Shown here piece after piece: positions 8,492-16,940 of a stretch of DNA of 50,238 bases. Both the position numbers and the translations under genes were made by a program. The notes beneath the pieces were generated by a model. That model was not told the DNA's origin and did no database searches. It saw only the letters and a list, made by a program, of their open reading frames with translations. The DNA comes from Tannerella sp. (lineage in GTDB: Bacteria; Bacteroidota; Bacteroidia; Bacteroidales; Tannerellaceae): NCBI GenBank assembly GCA_031258835.1, contig JAIRMH010000098.1, positions 1 through 50,238 on the forward strand, in the 5' to 3' direction. How positions within the stretch are numbered: the first letter of the stretch is position 1; each line of letters starts with the position of its first letter.

Positions 8492-9985
8492 ATGGTACAA
8501 CAAGAATTTAAAAAGAAACTAGGCTTCTGGTCATGCCTCTCCGTAGGAGTAGGATTGGTCGTAGCGTCCAGCACGCTCATAACGCTCGGACAAGGCGCAG
8601 GAATCGCCGGCGCCGGGTTTATCATCGCCATGTTTTGCGCTTGGGTGCTCCAGCATTTTTCAGCTCAATCGTATGCCGAACTTGCCTGCATGATACCTTC
8701 GGCAGGCGGAATACGCTCCTACACGCGGGTGGCGATGGGCGCCTTGCCGGCTGTAGTCGCTACCATCAGCGGCTTTGTGATTCCCAACCTGCTGGCGGCC
8801 CCCACGGAGCTGGCGGTGGCCAGTACTATGCTGAGCGAAAACTTCACTGCCCTATTTCCGCCTATCTTTTGGGGAGTCACGCTATTGGTCATCATCATGG
8901 CTACCAACATCATCGGCATCGACATCTTTGCCAAATTTCAAATTGTCTTCACCGTCACGATGATGGTGATACTTACGGCGCTTGGCGTCATCGGCATGGC
9001 AGGGCTGGGACGGGTAGCGCCCGCACTGCCTGAAATGCCTTTCAATCCGATGGGTTGGGACGTGTTGGGATTAACCGCCATGGCCGTCTGGCTCTATATC
9101 GGGATAGAATATGTCTGTCCGCTGGCCGAAGAGACTGTCAACTCCGGCAAGAATCTCCCCCGTGCCATGATTATCGGCTTGCTGCTTATTTTCGGGGTGA
9201 ACATCGTCTATATGTTCGCTTCGTTGAAATATGTGCCTATGGAAGATCTGTTTTCGTCCAACACGCCACATCTGCTGGTAGCGGAAGCTATATTAGGCAA
9301 AGAAGGCCTGCTGCTTTTCGCCATCGTGTCCATTAGCGCGAGTCTGAGTACGCTGAACACCGTGATCGGCGTCGTGCCTCGCATCCTCTACGGGATGGGA
9401 ATCAACCGCGAACTGCCGCGATTCTTTGGATACATACATAAAAACTTCCGGACGCCGGTGTATGGCATTCTGTTTATGGGGGCTGCAACAGGGTTGTTTT
9501 TTGTCGGGGGAGTAGCCGAAGCCGAAAACCTGATCATTTTCATCATGGCCGCTTGCTGCTCATGGTTCCTGTGCTACATCATTGCGCATGCTAACGTAAT
9601 AATCCTCCGCAAACGCTACCCTGATGTAAAACGCCCTTATAAGGCGACTTTCTACCCCATCCCGCAAATCGTCGGCATCATAGGCATGGTTTATTGCATA
9701 CTTCACATCGCACCGTTGCCCGAACTGGCTGCGCCTATCTATAAAATAGCAGGAATCATGATACTCATTGCCGCCGCATATGCCGTACTGTGGCTGAAAT
9801 ACGTCACCCGAACGAAACTTTTCAGCCCCTTGTCTATGGACGAAGCCCGGCAGGAATGGGATTTGGAAACGCGAATGGAAAACGTCGAGATCGAACCGGC
9901 CGGCACGTACGAAGGTGCGGCTGCCGATCTCGCTGACTACCGCGTAAAAGCAGAATCGTTAAAGAAAGACAACTACCATGCTTAA
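8492..9985 (+). CDS. APC-family amino acid permease
   Basis: A 497-residue inner-membrane transporter with about twelve hydrophobic helices. The first helix carries the APC-family substrate site in the form SVGVGLVVASSTLITLGQG, and a conserved PSAGG follows at helix 2-3. LYIGIEYVCPLAEE marks helix 6 and the following loop, as in glutamate/GABA-type and related permeases. The C-terminus has an unusual cytosolic, acidic tail of about 60 residues. It sits 10 bases after the aminotransferase and overlaps the next gene by 8 bases, so it is surely co-expressed. It probably imports the amine or amino acid that the aminotransferase uses; the exact substrate is unknown. Confidence 0.92.
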   Translation: MVQQEFKKKLGFWSCLSVGVGLVVASSTLITLGQGAGIAGAGFIIAMFCAWVLQHFSAQSYAELACMIPSAGGIRSYTRVAMGALPAVVATISGFVIPNLLAAPTELAVASTMLSENFTALFPPIFWGVTLLVIIMATNIIGIDIFAKFQIVFTVTMMVILTALGVIGMAGLGRVAPALPEMPFNPMGWDVLGLTAMAVWLYIGIEYVCPLAEETVNSGKNLPRAMIIGLLLIFGVNIVYMFASLKYVPMEDLFSSNTPHLLVAEAILGKEGLLLFAIVSISASLSTLNTVIGVVPRILYGMGINRELPRFFGYIHKNFRTPVYGILFMGAATGLFFVGGVAEAENLIIFIMAACCSWFLCYIIAHANVIILRKRYPDVKRPYKATFYPIPQIVGIIGMVYCILHIAPLPELAAPIYKIAGIMILIAAAYAVLWLKYVTRTKLFSPLSMDEARQEWDLETRMENVEIEPAGTYEGAAADLADYRVKAESLKKDNYHA

Positions 9986-10577
9986 ATTCGGACTATCATC
10001 GAAAAGCGACAGCCGAACGGAATGTATGAACGGCGTTTACCGTTACTTCATGCCGTGCTGGGGAACATTTGGGGAAGACGGTTTCTCCGGTATTCCCCAA
10101 ATACTGAAGTCGCTGAGACCCACACTCTCAAAAAAGGAAAAATTCCTTGGCGGCATGTATGATCTGAATCTGAAAGCATACTGGGAAACGGACGGTGACG
10201 ACCGATGGAATATCGGCCTCCAACGACGTTTCCGCCGGACATCCCTTTTTGCAACGACAAGCAAACATCCGTCAATATTGTCGCTGACCTCGCTCCTGAA
10301 CGGCAAGCGGAAATTAGCCGAGGCGATCGACGGCTTGGATTTGCTTGACCTCACGATCCGCCGGGACGGTAACCGCATCGAACTATGCCTCGCCCCTTAC
10401 GGTGGCGGCATCTGTTTCCTTGCACTTCCGCCCGTCAGATACACCGTGCCCCTCCCGCCCGAACAACGCAATCGCATGGTTTGGACCATCGAGCAACTGG
10501 CAACGCTAATCTGTACGTCGGGCTACGTAAACCCCGTATCGCACGAAGCGATACAGAAGCATATAAGTCATATTTAA
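9978..10577 (+). CDS. Hypothetical protein, translationally coupled to the permease
   Basis: A 199-residue protein that I do not recognise. It has no signal peptide and no membrane helix, so it is probably cytosolic. It has a mixed, basic composition, with a central RRFRRTSLFATTSK and a C-terminal part with PVRYTVPLPPEQRNRMVW. Its start lies inside the last codons of the permease gene (8-base overlap), so it is translated with the permease. It could be an accessory factor for amino-acid catabolism or permease control; there is no motif evidence for either. Its base composition and codon use match the surrounding operon, so the frame looks genuinely coding. Confidence 0.75.
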   Translation: MLKFGLSSKSDSRTECMNGVYRYFMPCWGTFGEDGFSGIPQILKSLRPTLSKKEKFLGGMYDLNLKAYWETDGDDRWNIGLQRRFRRTSLFATTSKHPSILSLTSLLNGKRKLAEAIDGLDLLDLTIRRDGNRIELCLAPYGGGICFLALPPVRYTVPLPPEQRNRMVWTIEQLATLICTSGYVNPVSHEAIQKHISHI

Positions 10578-10595
10578 TTTTAGTTCTTTTTTCGT

Positions 10596-11333
10596 ATGAA
10601 AACAAAAATCTTATTTTTCACTCTGGCAACATGCGCTTGCCTGACAAGCGCCCCGGCGCAAGTATCAACTGTAGTCGGAATAGATGCAAGTTCGGCCTAC
10701 ATCTTTCACGGCATGACGTACAATAGCGGATTCGTCCTCCAACCCTACCTCAACATTACCGGAAAGCATTTCGGCTATCTGCTCTGGAGCAATTACAATC
10801 TGCAAAGCGACGAAAACGGTCTGGGATACTTCCCTGCCTCCGAATTTACGGAAATAGACCATTTCATCTCCTGGTATATACCTGTCGCCTTTGCCGATTT
10901 CGACCTCACACTCGGCCTTTACAATTATCCGATGCTCGGTTGGGAAAGCGACAAAGAGCTACAACTAGGCGGGCAGAAAACGCTGCTTAACTCTTTGCTC
11001 ACCCCCTTCGCTCGCGGGGGAGTAATGTTCGACGGAAGTATGACGCGCAACGTATATGTCGAAGTTGGCGCCAAAGGAGAAAAAACGCTTGCGCCCAAAT
11101 TCGCACTGAACTATCTGTTGAAAGCAAGTTGGGAATATCAGGGATTCCTGCCCGACAAACCGTCCGGCATGAAAGACCTGCTATTGACGTCCGGTTTAAC
11201 TTATTTCCCGGTCGAAGCCACAGGAATCTCGCTAAAAGCCAACTATGCCGGACAGCTAAGCAAAAAAGTCTTGCCCGACGAACTCTACGACGCAGGATTC
11301 TTCGTCTCGCTCGGCATCTTCCGCGTATTCTGA
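10596..11333 (+). CDS. Outer-membrane beta-barrel protein, TorF/porin-like
   Basis: A 245-residue protein with a signal peptide (MKTKILFFTLATCACLTSAPAQ). Alternating amphipathic strands follow, rich in aromatic residues and glycine, and the C-terminus is aromatic (LGIFRVF), as expected for a beta-barrel inserted by the BAM machinery. The opening STVVGIDASSAYIFHGM resembles the TorF/MipA-type putative porins that begin with a strand containing SxYxxRG. It is the last gene of the aminotransferase/permease operon, 18 bases after the previous gene and followed by a hairpin terminator. It may provide outer-membrane passage for the operon's substrate. The barrel assignment is fairly sure; the transport role is inferred. 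Confidence 0.75.
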   Translation: MKTKILFFTLATCACLTSAPAQVSTVVGIDASSAYIFHGMTYNSGFVLQPYLNITGKHFGYLLWSNYNLQSDENGLGYFPASEFTEIDHFISWYIPVAFADFDLTLGLYNYPMLGWESDKELQLGGQKTLLNSLLTPFARGGVMFDGSMTRNVYVEVGAKGEKTLAPKFALNYLLKASWEYQGFLPDKPSGMKDLLLTSGLTYFPVEATGISLKANYAGQLSKKVLPDELYDAGFFVSLGIFRVF

Positions 11334-11334
11334 C

Positions 11335-11368
11335 AAAAATGATATTATCGAAATAAAATATCATTTTT
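11335..11368 (+). terminator. Hairpin terminator of the ald operon
   Basis: A perfect 12-base inverted repeat (AAAAATGATATT at 11335-11346, complement at 11357-11368) has a 10-base loop, and the right arm ends in a T run. The A/T-symmetrical arms could work in either direction, but only the upstream operon needs it. Confidence 0.8.
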
Positions 11369-11383
11369 TATTCCAAAATGGCC

Positions 11384-11412
11384 TTTTTATAATATTTTGT
11401 CGCTTATATTTG
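11384..11412 (+). promoter_or_regulatory. Promoter for the LytS/LytTR pair
   Basis: TATATTTG at 11405-11412 matches the Bacteroidota -7 element. A T-rich -33 region lies at 11384-11388. The start codon at 11451 is 38 bases downstream. Confidence 0.55.
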
Positions 11413-11450
11413 CATCTTGAAAACATAATGACAAATACAAATACGAACAG

Positions 11451-12569
11451 ATGCAACATTATACAGACAATAAACGGTTGATAAACAATGTTATAGAATA
11501 CTTTCGCCGGCATCATCGGCTAAAGACAACTTTCTTGCACCTTGAAATCTGGGCGTTTGTATTCTTTTTCTTTTATGTTGGCGAAATCAGACTGTCGCAC
11601 AGTTTCGCCATGTGGGACAGTTTGATGGTCGTCATTTCGCAAGCCGTCATCTTTTACGGCAACATTTACTATAACCGCAAGGCGCAACCGCAAGGCGAAG
11701 GTTACCGGATAAAGTCCATAGTCCTCGTCGTCGCGCTCTCCATCGTCGACACACTGATCGAATATGCGACTCAGATCCGGCAATATTATGGCGTGTCGGG
11801 AAACGTTGACGACTGGTATACGCTCTTCTCCGTCGTCCTTTTCATCTCTTTCAACATGAGCGCCTACCTTGCCAGCGAATTTATCGTCTATCGCCGCGAA
11901 TCACACCGCCACCAAATGCAAATCGAACAGCTCAAGAAAGAAAAAACCGAATCGCAGCTCGAACTTCTCCGGGCGCGTATCAACCCGCACTTTCTCTTTA
12001 ATTCCCTCAACACGATTTATGCCATGAGCTATCTGGAAGACCCCAATACGCCACAAAAAATCATGAAACTCTCCGACTTGCTGCGCTACGTGCTCTACGA
12101 ATGTAACGACGATGATATCCCGCTCGAAAAAGAAATCAACTACCTGACTTCCTACATCGAATTTAATCGCGACGACGACGATTCGCACAACATATCGTTC
12201 ATTGCAGCCGCCGATTTTCATCCTGTCAAGATTGCGCCCATGATCCTCCTCTCCTTCCTTGAAAATGCTTACAAACACAGCCGGATCCTTTACGATCGGA
12301 AAGCCTACATACATATCGTGGCCGACGTCGACGAAAACGCTTTTTATTTCTCAATCGCCAATTCTCTGCCTCCGCAGTCCGGCCAAAACCATACGACGCC
12401 CTATAGCGGAATCGGCCTCGAAAACATCCGAAAACGTCTCGACATACTTTATCCCGACAACTATTCGCTACAAATCACCCGCGACGCTCAACAATACAGC
12501 GTCCGGTTTACCCTCAAATTAAAACATTATGAACGTAAACAAAATCCGGTGTATCATCATCGAAGATGA
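11451..12569 (+). CDS. LytS-type sensor histidine kinase
   Basis: A 372-residue membrane kinase of the His_kinase (LytS/YehU) type. Four hydrophobic segments span about residues 30-145, then a short coiled linker leads to the phosphoacceptor motif RARINPHFLFNSLN with H180. A HATPase region follows, with an N-box-like LLSFLENAYKH near 265-275 and a G-box GIGLENIRKRL near 335. No large extracellular sensor is present, so the signal is probably sensed within or near the membrane. Its 3' end overlaps the LytTR regulator by 41 bases, which fixes them as a pair. The C-terminal extension after the ATPase domain is basic (KHYERKQNPVYHHRR). Confidence 0.93.
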   Translation: MQHYTDNKRLINNVIEYFRRHHRLKTTFLHLEIWAFVFFFFYVGEIRLSHSFAMWDSLMVVISQAVIFYGNIYYNRKAQPQGEGYRIKSIVLVVALSIVDTLIEYATQIRQYYGVSGNVDDWYTLFSVVLFISFNMSAYLASEFIVYRRESHRHQMQIEQLKKEKTESQLELLRARINPHFLFNSLNTIYAMSYLEDPNTPQKIMKLSDLLRYVLYECNDDDIPLEKEINYLTSYIEFNRDDDDSHNISFIAAADFHPVKIAPMILLSFLENAYKHSRILYDRKAYIHIVADVDENAFYFSIANSLPPQSGQNHTTPYSGIGLENIRKRLDILYPDNYSLQITRDAQQYSVRFTLKLKHYERKQNPVYHHRR

Positions 12570-13242
12570 AATGATGGCCGTCAAACTGCTCACAAATTAC
12601 ATCGGCAGGCACGACGACCTGCAACTAACGGCTACCTGTCGCAACCCTGCCGACTACATCCGGGGATGCGACCGGACGCCTTGCGACCTGCTGTTTCTCG
12701 ATATCATGATGCCTGAAATGACCGGCGTGGAGTTGCTCCAAACCGTCACGCATACGTGCGAAGTGATCATCACAAGCGCATCGCAAGACTATGCGCTTGA
12801 CTGTTATCCGCTCCGGGTAATCGACTATCTGTTGAAACCTTTTACGTTCGGTCGGTTCTCGGATGCCGTTGATGCGGCTGCCGAAACAATCCGGCTGAAA
12901 CGCAACGCACAAGAGTTGTCGATAACGCAACGCGCACATATCCTGCTGAAAGTCGACCGCCGGCTGGTAAAGGTTAAAATCAGCGACATCCGTTACGTCG
13001 AAGCGGCCTGGGAATACTCCAAAATATATACTGCCGATCAGAGCCTGATGGTACTGTCGCAAATCAAAAATCTGGAAAGCGAATTAGGCGTCGAGTCGTT
13101 CTTTCGCATACACCGGTCGTATCTCGTTAACATCGAATATATCACATACGTTGAAGGCAACCAGGTATGTGTCGGGGAGGTCAAATTGCCCATTAGCCGT
13201 ACCGTCCGGGCAGCGCTCCTGGAAAGGCTGAGTACAATGTAG
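12529..13242 (+). CDS. LytTR-family response regulator
   Basis: A 237-residue regulator. The receiver domain (1 to about 120) has the acidic pocket E12/D13, the phosphoacceptor D58 in LLFLDIMMPEMTG, and the conserved lysine in YLLKPF. The LytTR DNA-binding domain (about 138-235) contains VDRRLVKVKISDIRYVEA and FFRIHRSYLVNI, which are typical of the AgrA/LytR class. It starts inside the end of the kinase gene and is its cognate partner. Targets cannot be read from sequence; the neighbouring efflux or amino-acid operons are candidates. The gene ends 36 bases from the convergent AraC regulator. Confidence 0.94.
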   Translation: MNVNKIRCIIIEDEMMAVKLLTNYIGRHDDLQLTATCRNPADYIRGCDRTPCDLLFLDIMMPEMTGVELLQTVTHTCEVIITSASQDYALDCYPLRVIDYLLKPFTFGRFSDAVDAAAETIRLKRNAQELSITQRAHILLKVDRRLVKVKISDIRYVEAAWEYSKIYTADQSLMVLSQIKNLESELGVESFFRIHRSYLVNIEYITYVEGNQVCVGEVKLPISRTVRAALLERLSTM

Positions 13243-13278
13243 TATCCTCCATCGGATTTATCGTATAACTATGCTATT

Positions 13279-14295
13279 CTATCTCTTTTTGCCAGCGCTA
13301 CGGTACGCTTTCGGCGTACTGCCTGTCGCCCGTTTGAAATATTGTGTGAAAAACGAAGAATTGGGAAAGTTTAGGCGGTCGGAAATTTGTTGTACCGTTA
13401 AAGTTGTTGTTGTCAGAAGAATCTTTACATTGTGCATTATATAATAGTCAATCCACTCGGCAGCCGTTTGGCCGGACACCTCTTTTATAATATACGACAA
13501 ATTTTTCGGGGTAAGATACAATGCAGCCGCATAATAAGTTACGCGGCGTTCTTTTTTATATTCCAAAGACAGTAATTCCACAAATTTACGGAAGATAGAT
13601 TCCTTATACGAAAAAACACGTTTTTCCAATAACCGGTCACGCTGATATATAGATGCCACTTCATAACACAAAACCTGTATTAGCTGCTTGATAATCTCCA
13701 TGCGATACATATGCTCTTTCCTTTCATAAATCAATTTTATATATTTGAAATACGCCGGCAGCGCTTTTATTTCTTCCTCCGAAAGCGATATACACGGATT
13801 ACTGCGTATTGTGATAAATAAATCCGAGATAGACGGCATATTTATATACTGGATAAATTCCAGATTCGTCGCCAGAAGAACACATTCGAAGTCATCGCTT
13901 TTCCATAGCGTCTGCACAATAGTAGTCGTAACTCCGACGCACATCCGACCGGCCTTGAACTCATGAACAATATAGTCTAACATCAACTCACATTCTCCCT
14001 TGAGACAAATCGCTACAAATCCCGCTTCTACGATTTTCGGTATATGTTCGATCCCCAAGTCGCTGTCTCCTCCGCCTGATATCTCAAAATATTTCAGTAT
14101 GATTTCCTGACGCCGCTCCTCAGGGCCTTCCAGAAATTTCTCGATATCCAGACGATCTATTTCCGGACAATTCGCCTTTGGAGGAGTCGATTGCAAATTC
14201 CTCGTCTCCGAATGATCGACAATCGAATGTGCCATCCCCCGACAATCCGCTTCCGAATGTTCCGTTTTCTGACGTTCTGTTTTCATTTGCTCCAT
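13279..14295 (-). CDS. AraC-family transcriptional regulator
   Basis: A 338-residue protein with an N-terminal ligand/dimerisation region and a C-terminal double helix-turn-helix. The second HTH is clear: LTVQQISDRLNFPNSSFFTQYFKRATGSTPKAYR, given here by its key residues ISDRLNF and SFFTQYFKR. The first HTH includes ALYLTPKNLSYIIKEVSG. The first 45 or so residues are hydrophilic and repetitive (several HSE/DC elements) and look like an unusual extension; no better ATG is found before the conserved region. It is divergent from the TolC/HlyD/ABC-2 export operon, with inverted repeats in the shared intergenic region, so it is probably the local regulator of that operon. Confidence 0.9.
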   Translation of the reverse strand: MEQMKTERQKTEHSEADCRGMAHSIVDHSETRNLQSTPPKANCPEIDRLDIEKFLEGPEERRQEIILKYFEISGGGDSDLGIEHIPKIVEAGFVAICLKGECELMLDYIVHEFKAGRMCVGVTTTIVQTLWKSDDFECVLLATNLEFIQYINMPSISDLFITIRSNPCISLSEEEIKALPAYFKYIKLIYERKEHMYRMEIIKQLIQVLCYEVASIYQRDRLLEKRVFSYKESIFRKFVELLSLEYKKERRVTYYAAALYLTPKNLSYIIKEVSGQTAAEWIDYYIMHNVKILLTTTTLTVQQISDRLNFPNSSFFTQYFKRATGSTPKAYRSAGKKR

Positions 14296-14386
14296 AATTT
14301 ATTTTGATATTAAGTAGTATCTCATTCATTTCTCTCGACAAAAATAAATATTATCGTAACAAAAACATTTATGTTTTGAAAAAAAC

Positions 14387-14415
14387 GAATGTTTTATGAG
14401 AAAAAATGAACATTC
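14387..14415. promoter_or_regulatory. Candidate operator between AraC regulator and efflux operon
   Basis: A perfect 7-base inverted repeat, GAATGTT at 14387-14393 and AACATTC at 14409-14415, lies just upstream of the tolC promoter -7 box. A second palindromic stretch, AAACATTTATGTTT, lies about 20 bases further upstream. These repeated ACATT/AATGT units could bind the divergent AraC regulator. Confidence 0.4.
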
Positions 14416-14435
14416 CTATCTGCTTAATATTTCCA

Positions 14436-14443
14436 TATCTTTG
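14436..14443 (+). promoter_or_regulatory. -7 promoter element of the efflux operon
   Basis: TATCTTTG matches TAnnTTTG exactly and lies 36 bases before the tolC-like start codon. The -33 position has no good TTTG, which fits a promoter that needs an activator. Confidence 0.6.
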
Positions 14444-14479
14444 CATTCAAAAAAACGAACAAACAATAAACTATAAAAT

Positions 14480-15886
14480 ATGAAGATTAAATTTATATTA
14501 TACATTCTGCCGTTTTTTTCAATTTACATTTCCGGACAAGAAGTTTTAACGCTGGAACAATGCCGGCGATTAGCTATTGAGAACAATAAAGATCTCAAAA
14601 TCGCTACCGCCAAAATACAAATGGCGGAACAGGAACGTAAAGCGGCGCGAACAAAATTTTTCCCGCAACTGTCGGCCACCGGGACTTATATCCGCAATCA
14701 AAAAAACCTCGAATTGATTGACTACAATGAATTATCGCTATCATCGTCGTTGTTGCCTGCCTTAGCACCTGTCTTGCAGACGATGCCGGAACTGGCGCAA
14801 GCGTTACAAACGACTGAAGAGAAGATAAAAAAGGCTACTCATCTTGACTTCCGGAATATCTGGCTCGGAGATCTCTCATTTGTTCAACCTATATTCATGG
14901 GAGGGAAAATCATTGTCCACAATCAGATTGCAAATTACGCCGAAGAGCTTGCCAAATCGATGAATAACATGCAATTCTTCGAAGTAATCTACCGGACAGA
15001 CGAAGTTTACTGGCAGATCGTTTCGTTGGAAAACAAAAAGAATCTTGCCGATAAATACGTTGAGATGCTAAAAAAAACGGACAATGATATTACCGCAATG
15101 ATAAACGAAGGCGTAGCAACCAGGGTAGACGGCCTCTCCGTTAAAGTGAAACTTAACGAAGCCGAGATGGCGCAAACAAAAGTAAACAACGGATTAGCGC
15201 TTTCGCATATGCTTCTGGCGCAAATCTGCGGACTTGAACTCGCTTCGTCGATAAAACTGGCCGACGAAGATACCGAACAAATATCTACCAGCGAACAGGC
15301 CGTGTTCCCGGACATAAACGTCGCTTTTTCTAACCGGCAGGAACTCAGAAGCCTCGAACTCATGACAAAAATCTATAAGAAAAAAGAAAACATCGTAGTG
15401 GCAGAAATGCTGCCGAACGTAGCGTTTACGGCAAATTATATCGTAATGAACCCGAACTCGTTCTACGGATATAAAAACGAATTTGCCGGCATGTATAATT
15501 TCGGCGTAGCCGTAAAAATTCCGTTATCCGGATGGTGGGAAGGCACGCACATGAAAAATTCCGCACGGGCGGAAACGTTGATAAAAACACTGGAACTTGA
15601 AAACGCGCGAGAAAAAATAGAATTGCAGGTTCACCAGTCCGCATACAAAGTAAACGAAGCCGGCAAACAACTCAACGTATCCAAACGCAATATGGAGAAA
15701 GCTGAAGAAAACTTACGTTTTGCCGACCTCGGATTTAAAGAAGGGGTTATACCGGCTTTAAATCTGATGGAAGCGCAAACGGCATGGTTTGCTGCACGCT
15801 CGCAACTTATTGATGCGCAAATAGAACTGAAACTCGCAAAAGTTTATTTCGACAAGGCGCTAGGCAAATCCGGAATTGAAGAATAA
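14480..15886 (+). CDS. TolC-family outer-membrane efflux protein
   Basis: A 468-residue outer-membrane factor. The signal peptide is MKIKFILYILPFFSIYISG, and the mature start (QEVLTLEQCRRLAIENN) is the standard OEP opening. Two structurally repeated halves contain long helices (about residues 30-85 and 260-330, then 335-460). The periplasmic-tunnel helix signature ARAETLIKTLELENAREK and the C-terminal LNLMEAQTAWFAARSQL are typical. It is first in an operon with a membrane fusion protein and two ABC-2 permeases, and would form the outer-membrane exit of that pump. Confidence 0.94.
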   Translation: MKIKFILYILPFFSIYISGQEVLTLEQCRRLAIENNKDLKIATAKIQMAEQERKAARTKFFPQLSATGTYIRNQKNLELIDYNELSLSSSLLPALAPVLQTMPELAQALQTTEEKIKKATHLDFRNIWLGDLSFVQPIFMGGKIIVHNQIANYAEELAKSMNNMQFFEVIYRTDEVYWQIVSLENKKNLADKYVEMLKKTDNDITAMINEGVATRVDGLSVKVKLNEAEMAQTKVNNGLALSHMLLAQICGLELASSIKLADEDTEQISTSEQAVFPDINVAFSNRQELRSLELMTKIYKKKENIVVAEMLPNVAFTANYIVMNPNSFYGYKNEFAGMYNFGVAVKIPLSGWWEGTHMKNSARAETLIKTLELENAREKIELQVHQSAYKVNEAGKQLNVSKRNMEKAEENLRFADLGFKEGVIPALNLMEAQTAWFAARSQLIDAQIELKLAKVYFDKALGKSGIEE

Positions 15887-15906
15887 AAACTAAACAGAAT
15901 AAAAAA

Positions 15907-16902
15907 ATGAGCACAGAAAAAATATATTCGATGAACAATATGCTACTTGCATTTATAGCAGTATTGATTGTGATAGTATTAGTCGCATTAGCCGGCTTTT
16001 TCCTGCTTTCGCCGCCCGACGAGATAATCATGGGACAAGCGGAGGCCACACAGGTCCGTATTTCGGGGAAAGTACCGGGACGAATAGCGTCATATCGCTT
16101 CGGCGAAGGCGATAAAGTGAAATCCGGCGACACACTTGTTTTTCTTGACACGCCGGAAGTAATGGCGAAGTTGCAACAGGCGCAGGCCGTACGCTCGGCA
16201 GCGGAAGCGCAGAACGCCAAAGCGATAAAAGGAGCGCGCAGGCATGAGATAACGGGAGTTTACGAATTATGGCAGAAAGCGAAAGCAGGGCTTGAGATTG
16301 CGAAGAAATCATACGATCGCGTTCAAAACCTGTATAATCAGGGTGTAATGTCGGCACAAAAACGCGACGAAGCCGAAGCCAAATACCAATCTATGGTTGC
16401 TACGGAAAAAGCCGCATACTCACAATACGAAATAGCAAAGGAAGGAGCGAGATACGAAGACAAATTAGCTGCAGAAGCGTTAGTACATCAGGCAAAAGGA
16501 GCGGTTGCCGAAATGGAATCATACATCAGCGAAAGCGCGTTGGTTTCACCTATCGACGGCGAGGTAGCAGAACGTTTCCCGCAAATAGGAGAACTCGTAG
16601 GCTCCGGAGCACCCATCATGAACATCATCGACATGAACGATATGTGGATAACGTTCAGCGTACGCGAAGATCTGTTGAAGGATATAAAAATCGGAGCGGA
16701 AATAGAAGGTTTTATTCCTGCGCTGGAAAACAAAAAAATAAAAATGAAGGTATACCATATGAAAGACATGGGCGTATATGCGGCATGGAAAGCGACAAAA
16801 GCAACCGGCCAGTTCGACGCGAAAACATTCGAAGTACGCGCCCGACCGGCAGAACACGTGAGCGACCTGCGTCCAGGAATGTCAGTAATCATAAAAAGAT
16901 AA
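15907..16902 (+). CDS. HlyD-family membrane fusion (periplasmic adaptor) protein
   Basis: A 331-residue adaptor with one N-terminal membrane anchor (about residues 12-36, NNMLLAFIAVLIVIVLVALA). The biotinyl-lipoyl-like half (VRISGKVPGRIASYRFGEGDKVKSGD) comes next, then a long coiled-coil hairpin (about 90-200, KAAYSQYEIAKEGARYEDK). The second lipoyl half has SPIDGEVAERFPQIGELVG, and a beta-barrel domain follows. It lies 20 bases after the TolC gene and links the outer-membrane channel to the two ABC-2 permeases downstream. The cargo is unknown. Confidence 0.94.
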   Translation: MSTEKIYSMNNMLLAFIAVLIVIVLVALAGFFLLSPPDEIIMGQAEATQVRISGKVPGRIASYRFGEGDKVKSGDTLVFLDTPEVMAKLQQAQAVRSAAEAQNAKAIKGARRHEITGVYELWQKAKAGLEIAKKSYDRVQNLYNQGVMSAQKRDEAEAKYQSMVATEKAAYSQYEIAKEGARYEDKLAAEALVHQAKGAVAEMESYISESALVSPIDGEVAERFPQIGELVGSGAPIMNIIDMNDMWITFSVREDLLKDIKIGAEIEGFIPALENKKIKMKVYHMKDMGVYAAWKATKATGQFDAKTFEVRARPAEHVSDLRPGMSVIIKR

Positions 16903-16940
16903 ACGAAATACACATATCAACAACCATAAAACAGATAAAA

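Noticed and set aside
16644-16940. Upstream extension of the first ABC-2 permease
   Set aside because: It lies within the HlyD gene in another frame; the permease's natural start is at 16941.
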